Shown: positions 10,385 to 20,953 of the stretch, one piece after another
Layout: the number at the start of each line of letters is the position of its first letter
Position numbering within the stretch: position 1 is the first letter of the stretch
NCBI GenBank assembly: GCA_963082875.1
Contig: OY720100.1
Location: 7,750,001 to 7,814,000, forward strand
Direction: 5' to 3'
From: Corella eumyota
Taxonomy: Eukaryota; Chordata; Ascidiacea; Phlebobranchia; Corellidae
DNA length: 64,000 nt
The notes under the pieces: generated by a model
What the model was told of the DNA's origin: nothing
Seen by the model: the letters and a program-made list of their open reading frames with translations, nothing else
Database searches by the model: none
Translations under genes and position numbers: made by a program

Positions 10385-13300
10385 ATGAAAGGAATTGTTG
10401 GATTTATAGTTTTGTTGGGTATTTTTCAAACTGGGTTGGGACAAAACGAAGGTATGTACATTTAAAAAGTTATAAGCGCTTTAAAAAACTTTAACTTTAA
10501 ACAACTACAATATGAACCTTCTATTGCTTTTTTTTAGTTTAAGCAAATAGTTTTAATAGCCGAATAACAGTTTTTTAAGCTTGCAAGTAAATATTAATAA
10601 AATGTAACAATAAAATAATGAAAGAACCTCCAAAGTGCTGAGTTTAAGCATACTTTGAAGGAGAAAATGGTCATAACAGATAAGCTAATCAATCAAGTGT
10701 GGTAGATAAAACTTATTAACAAGGGTTCATGTTTAATGTGTGTACTAACCTTATCAAGATATACGTTGAAGTTTAACTGATAACATCGTGTGGACAATTA
10801 AAAACCACAATTAAGTTACTAGAACCCAGTAACTCAAAAATAGCCCTTTTAAAATACATGACTTTAAAAAAACAAGTTTTTTAAACGTAAAAATACGTAT
10901 ATTAACTTCACTAAACTTTTTGACTTTTTGCAACATGTAATTTAATGTAAATTTATTTAAAGTCATTGTATTTTTTTTGTATATGGGCAAAACACCTGAC
11001 GTGTTCTTAACTTGACTGACATGTGAAGTTTCAATATAACGGTTTCATATAATTATATAACCTCGAGAAATTATACAAAACGAGGTTTTGTAGTTAAAAT
11101 ATTTGTTAAACAAAGTTACGACTTTTTAAAAGCCAAATTTTTCGTTAAAATTTATGCCAAATTAGTTAAAAAGATTTTTTTAATGAAGGATAAAATTATG
11201 CATTAAAATATGGTACAAAAAGCTTATTTTTGACAAATATCAATTTACAAGATTCTGATGATTTTGATAAAAAAATTTTGTGTGTTAATAAAAAAACATT
11301 TTATTGTAATTTTTAGAAAACTGCAGAAAACGACCCCTGGATGTCTTTTTTATTCTTGACGGTTCCAGAAGTGTAACCCATAGCAACTTTCAAGTTGTCA
11401 AAAATTATGTAAAAAATTTTACCGACATATTTGAACTTGGACCCGACAAAGTCCAAATCGGAGTCGTAAGTTTTAAAATTTTTCTTTTTATTTTAAACAA
11501 TTACAATGCACCCTAAGTATGTTGGTATGTTTTGTTACTCTTTTTTAAATTTAAAAAAATACTTTGTCTTTTTAATCATGATGTATTGCTTTAAAACAGA
11601 ATAATAAAGCTACTGCTTGTAAGGGAACGTTTGAAAGTTACTTTTAGTGATTCATTCTTTTTTAACATTTTCTCGAAACTGAAACACAATTTAATTGTTT
11701 TGTTTTTACGTATTTGCTTGTTGACAACAACTTAATTAACTTAGTATTGCGACAAAAACATTTTCTTTTACTTCTGTGTCTGTGAGAAATTCTTTACTTT
11801 AAAATGTCAGAAACAATCTGATTACTAGATTACATTAAATAGCCGTTTACTCATGTGGATTGTGTAATTCACATATAAATAACACGATATTTTATTTGTA
11901 GATACAATATGGAAGCTTGGTAAAGGAAGAAATCAGTTTGAACGAGTATCATTATTTACCTGACTTGTTGGCTGCTATTGATCGAATACGTTATATGGCA
12001 GCAGGTTAGTAAGTCATATGCTTAGGTCTGTATTTTTTATTGTATGTAGGCTTCATTGACTTTTACTAAAAAAAACATAAAAAAAACATAAATTTAATGG
12101 TTTAAATATGTAAAACTAAAACTTAATGGCATATTATATATTTCCAGTTTACCTAGCGCTTGTGCTTAAAGCAGAAAACCCATCGTAGCGAAAATATATT
12201 TGACAGTTATAAATAACGTTTAAATAACTTCTTTAAAAACACGCGAAATATTTTTATCTTCTTTTAAAAGTTAATATTATCAGTAAATGCAGTACGATTT
12301 GTGCTCGAAATATTGCATAACTACAAACTAAAAAATGTAATTGGACGTTACTGGAAATGTAAGTTCTAATGCAAATAGATTACCAATCCCTAAATGTATA
12401 GGTACCATGACTGGAGAAGCTCTTAAGTATTATGTCATGACTGCTCTACAGGAAGAACATGGAGCCAGGGTTAATAATCCGGCTGTTCATTCAATTGCCA
12501 TTATTATAACGGACGGGAGATCACAAGATAAAACTGTATTTAAATGGCAAAGAAGAGCTAAGGTAAAGTGGTTTTGAGTTGCCTAACCTATGTAACTTTT
12601 GGAATGTTATTTATGTTACAAAATAACATAAACGTTTCTATTGTTATAGTGAATAAGGTTATGGTTACGTTCCATAATACTCAAAGTTCTCTTAATACAT
12701 TAGGTACCAGCAGATGATAATAAACAATGCTGTTCGATATTTTTTTTAAAGTTAAACTTTTAAACTTAAGATGCATTTTTGTTTAATTGTTATAGGAACG
12801 AGGTGTCGAAATTTATGCAATTGGAGTCGGCAGAAAAGTAAACGAAACTGAACTGTGGGAAATGGCATCAAAACCGAAGCCTGAACACAGATATAAAGTT
12901 CGAGATTTTGCCGCAATTCGAGAAATTGATGTCAAAATTCGAAAGCAAATTATGATATGTGGTAATTTATACCTGAAAATTGGTAAAACGTTTGTGATTG
13001 CTATATTGGCAATAAGAAAATGATTGTATAATGTTATATACTAGTATAGTTTTTAATAAAATTTTGTAGCCTGTAGGCTATATAATGTTTTTTGTCAGTT
13101 TTTTTAGTGTTATTAATGTTTATTTTAAATTTTATAGTACATTGCCGATCTTTTGCTTACGTTAATTTGTCTACACGATAAACTTAGCCTGCTCACTCAA
13201 CATAGTCGGATTAAATGCTTTAAAAATGTAATCCCAGACTAACTTATTAAACCCAAGTTAATTTTGATAGATAATTAAACCAGATGTAGGACTACAAGTT

Positions 13301-16300
13301 TACACTCCTCTTATTTTTCAATGTTTGGCAACAGATGTGATATATTTATAACTTTTTTTGTTTTAGATGTCGATAAATGTGGTGAAAATCTTGACGATTG
13401 TGATCAAATATGCACAAATACCTTCAACTCGTTTGTTTGTTCTTGTAACAAAGGTTTTGTGCTGCAAGATGACCAAAAAAGTTGTTTAGGTAAATCTCTT
13501 ACTAACGATACTAAATAATTAAAAGGGTTTTTGGAAAAAAGGAAAGTCGGAGTAATCTTTTTAATTTTGTATAATCAATTTTATAAGATTTTATAATACT
13601 TTTGTTTAAGATTAATACATTAACAACAACCTGGTTTTGGATGTTTATGTTTTTTAAATTAAGATAGTCAAATATTATTTTATAATAGCCTTGTTGATTC
13701 CCAACCCAAGTTCAATATATGTTGATGACATAACACACACTACCGCAGTGGCAACGTGGGAAATAGATAATGAACAAGGTTTTGAGATTGATCACTTTGA
13801 GTTAAAATATGTTCGATCAGATGGCAATGGAATTGAAGTGACAGAAAATGTTTTTGGTAAATAGTCCTGAAATTTTCTTGTAGTTCGGTAATATATCTTA
13901 ATACCCTTACTTATGTAATTTAAAAGTTTTTTTTAATTTACTCATCTCGAATTAATACAATTTTTTAATCTTGATTCCACTAAAGATGAAACAACTTATA
14001 ATATTGTTGACCTTGATTCATCGACGATGTACAATGTTTCTGTTCGTGCTGTTGGCCGTGATGGTAGCATGTCAGAAACTGTATCCACAACTTTTACAAC
14101 ATGTAAGTTAAAAGCTTGAAATTTGAAGTGCTATGTTTTGTATGGTTAGATTTCATATTTGTACCGTCACAAGTATATAATCACAGCACGGTATGTTTTT
14201 TGCTGTTTTAAAGCTCTTGTGACAACTAGCACTCGACAAAATTTCTTAATCACTGTTTTTGAAAAACTTTTAATTGATTTTTATTAATTGTCTAGTGGTT
14301 CTTGGTCAGACAACTGTGAAATTGATAAAGCCCACCCTCAGCACTTTAACAGCAGAGTGGACGCCAGCAGGTGGAGATGGGCTGACAGGTTACGAAGTTA
14401 TTTACCGCGAGGTTTTGGATCTAAACGGAGGCGGAGTCGAACCTGTTGTTGGTGTAAGTATTATCCATAAGTTGTATTGATAATTTTTGTACAAAAACTA
14501 ATAAGATTTGCAAGCTAGTCGAGTAAGTTTAAATTTGACAAAAATATGTTAAGTTCCATAACGCCTTAACTTAATTATCCATGTATTACTATTGTTATAT
14601 GAGTTAAAATTGTTAAACACTAATTGTTTCAAGTAAATATAAGTGTTTTTTAAAAAAGTTTGCATTTAGCTTTTTTTGCACTTTTATTTATTAAAATTTA
14701 AGCTATAAAGCTATGTATATAACCACATTTGTGAACAGGCTATTGTTGAACGTGTGGGGCCCGATGTTCATTCAAAAGTATTACAAGGACTTAGACCTGG
14801 ATCTCTGTATGACGTCACCGTCATTCCTTTGTACGGAGACCTTGCTGGCACACTTGGAACAAGCGAACTATCAACTGGTAATATGTTTGTATGATTTATA
14901 ACTTTTGAATGTTATTAAAAATCTATATAAGTTCGTATATTTTCATTTTTTATTTAAAAAGTTGAGATTTTTTTATTCCGACTTAGTCTCGAGTTATCTG
15001 CGACAGTTTAAAATATTGTTAATCATATTTTCCGATAATCCTATTGATTGCTTTCAAGGTTGACTAGAGTTTATATATTTTATAGCCTTACCCTATGGCT
15101 ACACAATTTAACGCTACTAAAAATGTCAATGAAAAATTGTTGGATTTTTAGATACTTTAGAGACACCTAGTGTTGAAATTGTTAGTTCTGGACTGACGAC
15201 TTTAACGTCACGTTGGTCTGAAATTAACTACCAAGCTAACTCATGGGTTGTCGATATCAGAAACATGAAAACCAATGAAACGATGGTTTGTCAAAATTTT
15301 ATTAACTTTAAGAAACTACGTTTGTGCAGAAGTAACAGACATTTTCTTTAAAGGCTACATTTGAATTTCTAATGTATATTTCTGAATATATTTTTTTTAA
15401 TAAACGCTAAATTTGTTAGACGTTCAACGTTGGCAACGAAGATTTGTACAAAGTGTTTTCAAACTTGATTCCTGAAACTGAATACATGGTGTTTGTGACT
15501 GGAATCATCGACCAAAATGGAGAATTATTCAGCAGTCCAGCGGGAGAAACAATAGGTCAAACTGGTAAGAGAATTTCCTAAAATTAAAGCTGTATAAACT
15601 AATATTACAGTAGTAAATGTACGAAATTCCCTAAAAGACACTTGATTTGAATTTATTTAAATTACATGGTATTACATTTAGGAAAACTGACTCCGCCCAA
15701 AGTTATCATAACAGATACAAGTTTATCGACCATAACAGCTGAATGGACTGAAATTAATATTCCGGTTTCATTATGGGTGATTGGAATCTCAAATGAACAA
15801 ACTGGCGAATATGAGGTAGGCATTTTAGATGATGTTTTGTTTTGTAACTGTTTGTGGTTGTCATCAATTTGGTTTGTACTCGTTTGGCTATTTAATTTAA
15901 AATATTTTTAATTCTTTTTTTATAATAGGAATTTACAAAAGAGGCAACTATATTGGAAAACAGATTTCTTCACCTAACTCCATCGACTGAATATAAAGTT
16001 CACGTTCGAGCCAAACTGGTTGTCAATTCTGTTGAAATAGAAAGTCCTGTTGCTATTGCTACTGCAAAAACAAGTAAGAAAAACGTTTAGTGTGTTATAC
16101 AAAAAAAATATAATAAAACAAAAATGGTTTTAAAATTTTCTAATTGTTTTTTTTTTACTTATTCAATCTAGAGACGCTTTTTGGACCTGATGTTGAAATA
16201 ACACAGACTGGTGTAACAAGTTTGGAAGTAGAATGGACAAACATTAATTTTAATGTGGACAGCTGGCATTTAACTTATTTTCCAAAGGGCGAAAAAGAAC

Positions 16301-19300
16301 AATCTAGGGTAAATTTATTGCATGTATAAAGTAAAGACTCTATCTATTAATAATTTGATTTTTATACTTTTTTGAAATTTTTTAAACCATATTTGTATTA
16401 TATTGCTACCCGTTTTAACCAAAACTAAGTCGTGGGAAAAGCATATAACCAAAATTTATTGCTTTTTTTTTATTTATTGCATGCAGTCTATTGCGATAAC
16501 TGGAACAGGTCGATTTGCTACTTTAATCGACCTTACACCTTCAACTCGATATATTATTAAAGTGGTTGGTCACGTGATGGAAGGTTCTGATATATTTGTC
16601 AGTCCAGTTGGAAAAACTGCGGGTTCGACAGGTATAGATGTTTAAACTCAAATAAAATTTACATTATTAATAGCTTTAATTTTTCTTATAATATAAATTT
16701 TATGTCGTTTTAGGTTTTATTGGATATTTAAAAAATTATCTGTGAATTGTAACTTAATTACACGACCAATTTCTTATTTAAAATTATTAATATAGTAGGT
16801 TAGAGATTAACAAAAAGTTAGACCATTTTTTTATTTTAAGTACCCCTTCCACCTAGAAATATAGAGGTGATTGACCAAACGGTATTCAGTCTTACATCGA
16901 CTTTTGATCCTTCGTTGAGTATAACGACACGATATGTTGCTACATGCACTGCTCTGGATAATGGTGATGTAATTATTGGGGTAAGAAAGTATTAAAATGT
17001 TGGAATTTTGGTTGGAAAGGCGTACTTTTACGGGTAACGTAATACAGAAAAAAACGTTCTATCGTTAGACCCCTTATCGTTAGACCCATCAGTAAAACCC
17101 AGCACCCCAAAGTTAGATGGGAAAACATGTTTCAAGAACCTTTACTACTTGTTTTGTGTAGTTTTTTTGCATTATTTGTTTTTTGTTGTGTAAATGTAAC
17201 TGGTAATGGGTTTTTTATTTAGTTTGTTACGAATTTTAAAATCAACTGCCAAAATCTTGTACCAGCAACTTGTTATTCAATCCAGGTCTACTCAGTTCAC
17301 AAGTAAGACCAAATTTTATTTATTTTTTCATATCATTAAGGTGATAGGTTTTATATTTTTTATTGGGTAGGGGTGTAATATTGTGACGTGTATGAGCTAT
17401 CCGTAAACACCGGGCTCAAAGGCGAATAGTGTGACGCTGGTGCGGCTCGAACCCGACCCTTTCGGCTCGTAGTCCGACGTCATGACCGGTTCGTCACACT
17501 ACCGGACTAAGACCAAATTATAAACTTACGAAGCTAATTGTGCCTTATAAACTACGTGATTGTATACTGCGTTTAATTTTTGTGAACTTTTCCATGTGTT
17601 TAAAGTATATTGTTTTGTATTTTAAGAAAGTTTAAAAGTGAAACGCTTGAGACAAAAGGTTGTACGAAAGTTCCTGCACCAACAAACATGATAGTTGTTG
17701 AGGTAAAGTAATAAATTTCAACAATTTTTAATACTAGGCAATCCAGTATTACTTGGATTGCCTAATACTAGGCAATCCAAGTAATACTAGGCAATCCAGT
17801 TTTAGTAAATTAGGAATCAACCTAACCTTTTTATGTATACATAATTTACACATGGTAAAAAATATTTAGTCAACTTTAACATAGATTTCAATATTGTATT
17901 TCAATATTGTTCGACTACAAAGTTTATAATTGTGTTAGACTAAAAGTTACTATGTTAAACGTTTTTATAGCCCACACCTAGCTCAAAATAATATGTTAAA
18001 CGTTTTTATAGCCCACACCTAGCTCATTGCTTGTTACATGGGAAAGACCAGATCCCCTGCTTATAGATTATTACGAGTTAAATTATCAATCTGTTACCAA
18101 CTCTGATGACAATGGGAAATTGAAAATTGAATCGGATCAAAACAGGTTAATGATAAATATTAATAACTATGTTGTGAAATTTAAAATATATTTTATATTA
18201 AAGATTCCAAATTATAGTTTAGTTAAATATACTTTTTATTTAACTATATATGCCTAAAAAAGACGATACTATTTAATATCTATATAAACTTAATATATTT
18301 ATGTAATAAATAAAATTTTTCTTTTAGATATGTGTTAGTAAATCTTCAACCCGATACTGAATACGACATAGAACTTGTCGGTGTTAAAGACAACCGCACA
18401 AGTGCAACATTGTGGAACCAAGGAACGACCTTAACAGAATATATCAATACTCAAGTATGTGTACCTCAACCTATTTTAATTTGTTTTTGGGTAATGAATA
18501 CATTAGTATTTGCAAGCCAAACATCAAAGGTTTTTTAAGCTTAAGATAGCTTTATATAAGCTCAAGATAATTAAACTCTGGTCATCTCAATCTGATGACA
18601 ATTTAACCTCAAAGATTTATTTTACTAAAATAAACAAACGTAAATGGTTGTTAGGTCGGTTGGTCCTGGGTTAAATTTTATTAGGTTAAGCCGTCTTCGT
18701 TTTAAGATATCCAGGGTTAAAACGTCTTTGCTTATTAAATTTAATGTTAAATACAGTTTTACTCTTACTATTACCAGGTAACTGGTATTGGGCTGACAAG
18801 CTTTAACGTATCCTGGGAAACGTCAGTTGTGCCACATCTTCAGTTTTACGAATTAAATGTAACCGGACCAAACGTTTCTGTAACATACGATGTTGTTCCT
18901 CCTGTTATCAACTACGAAATAACGTACATTAAACCACTTTTTAATGCGCCTTCTATTTTTAAAAACAAAATGTTATGATATATTTAATATTAGTTGAGTT
19001 ATTTTTAACTTAGTAACTTTAATTTCTCACATTTAACTAACAATTTTATTTGGCTTTTGATCCGTTAGAATATTTTCGTTATTTTTTACCTATTTTTTAG
19101 TTTAAATACTTATGTAATTATAAATCAAAATTGCAAAAAAAGAGTTGTTATTTTTCAGACTTCTACAACCTAATACAACATACGAATGGGCTGTCACTGC
19201 AATTTATTCTAAATCGACTTCGCCAACGACAACAAAACACACGACTACTCTTGAAATGCCGACGATTGGGCCAATGTCATTTAGCAACGTGACAGAGTCG

Positions 19301-20582
19301 AGTATGGTAGTACATTGGGAACATGACGATGACGTCATGTTAGTCGATTTTTATGTCGTAACGTATAGAACTGTGGGTAGTTCGGAAAAGATTACGATAA
19401 ATAACGTAAAGGAAAAAAATATAAGGTTAGAACGTTAAGTTTATATATTTAAAATTGTGCACCACTAGAATTTTATTAAAACAAGTACATGACTAAACGA
19501 TTAAATATAAACATATATATATAAATTTCGTTTTGTTTTAGACTGAACAATCTATCCTCTACCACACCATACAACGTAACAGTACAGGCGGTATATCCGA
19601 ATAACATGATTAGTAAAAAAATTTACGACATTGTAAATAATATTTTGCTTTAAATATTTGCATTGTTTAACTATAAACTTGTAGAATACTTAGGCAATTA
19701 CCTTTTTTTACCGTTTTTTAACTCTAAATTATTTTTACTTATAAAAAATCGGGTAATATTTAGGTATTACTTTTTCTAATATTGTTTTAAATGAATTTTT
19801 AAAACATTGTAGATATTAAAATAATGATGGTTTTTTTACGTATGTACTGCTTTGACCTGTTAAGTTTATATATTAGGAAATAACGGAAGACCTCCCGTTT
19901 GCTGACATAACTCAGGCAAGTTGTTCATGTAGTACATACTTAAACTCACAAGAACAAATGCAGAGTGCCATCATGCAACTTGTAAAGTCGATAGACGGTT
20001 TGACTAAAAGGTATTATTTTTGTTCAATTACCAATGCTTGTACTTTTACCTGGGTTTATTTTAATTCCTGGTCTTATCGCTCTTGGGTAAAACATTATAG
20101 GCGATCATAACAAACAAAACTCGAAAGTAGCTCGAGCAACTAAATGTCATCCTATGCTAAGGCGGTGTGTAGACTGCTTTCCATATACACTGGTTTCAGT
20201 TGTCCAAATTTTCCCTATATTTGTTATTTAGTTAGCTTAACGTAATAAAATTTGTTCTAACAGTGCCGTATCCTTTTCGGTCACGTCGTTAGTTTTAGGC
20301 ATTTGTTTAAGGCACAATTTCTTAAATTTTCTTATCAGTTTAAGCACTTTGGCTTATTTGTATTATTAATGTGTGTTTTAATTATTGTAACTGTTTTCTG
20401 ACCTGTGACATAAAATTATGCAAATTTAAGACTTCAATTAATTAATAAAATTGTAAAATTAGCAAAAAATATATTTCAATTAAAAATAAACAATCATAAC
20501 AATATGTTTTAGAATTGACAAAATTTCTGTTTCGACCTCGCAACGATCACGACGTTCTAAAAAGCACCCAGGAATGCATTAA
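10385..20582 (+). CDS. Secreted VWA-EGF-FN3(x9)-coiled-coil extracellular matrix protein
   Basis: Twenty-six exons join in phase into about 1151 residues: 10385-10451, 11317-11465, 11902-12004, 12402-12562, 12796-12961, 13367-13489, 13689-13856, 13986-14102, 14296-14453, 14739-14877, 15152-15285, 15420-15564, 15682-15815, 15929-16073, 16172-16308, 16487-16631, 16841-16980, 17223-17302, 17627-17702, 18012-18145, 18328-18454, 18778-18923, 19159-19425, 19542-19632, 19877-20010, 20513-20582. A signal peptide (MKGIVGFIVLLGIFQTGLGQ) opens the protein. The order VWA, EGF, FN3 array and cysteine-led coiled coil suggests an oligomeric matrix or adhesion protein related to matrilins and FACIT-collagen N-termini; no collagen repeat is present. 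It is not a clear orthologue of any one vertebrate protein. The long introns hold nothing recognisable except a SINE and a small hairpin, annotated separately. Confidence 0.85.
11317..12961 (+). other. VWA domain (exons 2-5)
   Basis: Residues about 26-215 form a von Willebrand factor A domain. The metal-ion-dependent adhesion site is complete: DGSRS (DxSxS), the Thr of GTMTGEAL and the Asp of IIITDGRSQD. Strand signatures DVFFILDGS, VQIGVIQYG and IYAIGVGR are present. A complete site predicts divalent-cation-dependent ligand binding. Confidence 0.93.
13367..13489 (+). other. EGF-like domain, calcium-binding type
   Basis: One symmetrical phase 1-1 exon encodes DVDKC, then six cysteines in EGF spacing and YVCSC-like FVCSCNKGFVL. 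The DVD start and the central CTNTFNSF stretch fit the calcium-binding EGF class. It directly follows the VWA domain, as in matrilins. Confidence 0.9.
17316..17507 (-). mobile_element. tRNA-derived SINE with 12-bp target duplication
   Basis: The insert is bounded by TAAGACCAAATT at 17304-17315 and again at 17508-17519, a target-site duplication. On the minus strand it starts with a tRNA-like head containing a B-box-like GGGTTCGAGCC, and its AT-rich tail lies at the left end. It sits in intron 18 of the VWA-FN3 gene, only three bases after the exon end, so the left duplication lies over the donor GTAAGA. The A box is poor, so the tRNA of origin is not named. Confidence 0.72.
17731..17800. repeat. 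Nested inverted/direct repeat of TACTAGGCAATCCA
   Basis: The word ACTAGGCAATCCA occurs three times on the plus strand and once inverted (TGGATTGCCTAATA) within 70 bases, so the stretch can fold into a hairpin. It lies in intron 19 of the VWA-FN3 gene. It may be the scar of a small foldback insertion. Confidence 0.6.
17951..18026 (+). repeat. 35-bp direct duplication of a splice acceptor and exon start
   Basis: A 35-base block that includes TTTTTATAG and the first 15 coding bases of exon 20 occurs at 17951-17985 and again at 17992-18026. Only the second copy leads into an open exon; the first copy reaches an in-frame TAA after six codons. The active acceptor must therefore be the downstream one, at 18011/18012. 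Confidence 0.85.
19877..20582 (+). other. C-terminal cysteine pair and coiled coil
   Basis: The last two exons encode ASCSCSTYLNSQEQMQ followed by a heptad-like amphipathic helix (AIMQLVKSIDGLTKRIDKIS) and a short basic tail ending HPGMH. Two closely spaced Cys ahead of a short coiled coil is the arrangement that links matrilin subunits into disulphide-bonded trimers or tetramers. Oligomerisation is therefore inferred. Confidence 0.7.
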
Positions 20583-20680
20583 AACTATAATCAGTTGTAT
20601 GCATAAAAAACAGTTTTTAACGAAGAAATGTTGGTAATGACGCTTCGTTTTTTTATTAAAAGAAGAAAGAAAAAAATCAA

Positions 20681-20686
20681 AATAAA
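20681..20686 (+). promoter_or_regulatory. Poly(A) signal of the VWA-FN3 gene
   Basis: AATAAA followed by GT-rich sequence, about 100 bases after the stop codon at 20580-20582. Confidence 0.6.
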
Positions 20687-20858
20687 GTGTATATTTATTA
20701 ACCCGATGAACATTATTATTACACATCCAATTTGTATATTCTACTTTATTAATATATAATAACGCTGTCAAAAATTGCGCATACTTACTTAACATATTAT
20801 TTTCTTAAATTTGCTTAGTATTTAGAATTTATTTTCAAAAGATGAATTTTAAATAAAA

Positions 20859-20953
20859 CTAGATTTATTTGATAAATAAAATATGGTTCGAAATTATTGG
20901 ATTATGTTTAGCATAAATTTTTAGAAATAAAAAAAAATATGCATACACCTTTT
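20859..20953. repeat. Left fragment of the AT-rich higher-order repeat
   Basis: The start ACTAGATTTATTTGATAAAT followed by ATGGTTCGAAATTATT is the same start seen at 32558, 33466, 35299, 36459, 37196, 37944 and 38889. Here it stops after about 95 bases, where the 312-bp satellite begins. The satellite array therefore lies inside, or was joined into, an older block of the AT-rich repeat. Confidence 0.8.

Larger units (their letters stand above)
13689..19632 (+). other. Array of nine fibronectin type III-like modules
   Basis: Exons 7-24 encode about nine FN3 modules (residues about 257-1084). Most begin with a Pro-rich strand, carry the conserved Trp (AVATWEI, TAEWTP, TSRWSE, TAEWTE, VEWTN, LVTWERP, NVSWE, VVHWEH) and end with the LxPxTxYxVxV pattern (LTPSTEYKVHV, LQPDTEYDIEL). 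Most modules use two exons and start in phase 1. The sixth is degenerate, with Cys pairs and no clear core Trp. One exon, 19159-19425, fuses the end of module 8 to the start of module 9. Confidence 0.88.

Noticed and set aside
20547-20795. 82-codon minus-strand frame over the last VWA-FN3 exon
   Set aside because: It overlaps a phase-consistent coding exon and 3' UTR on the other strand and has no recognisable content.
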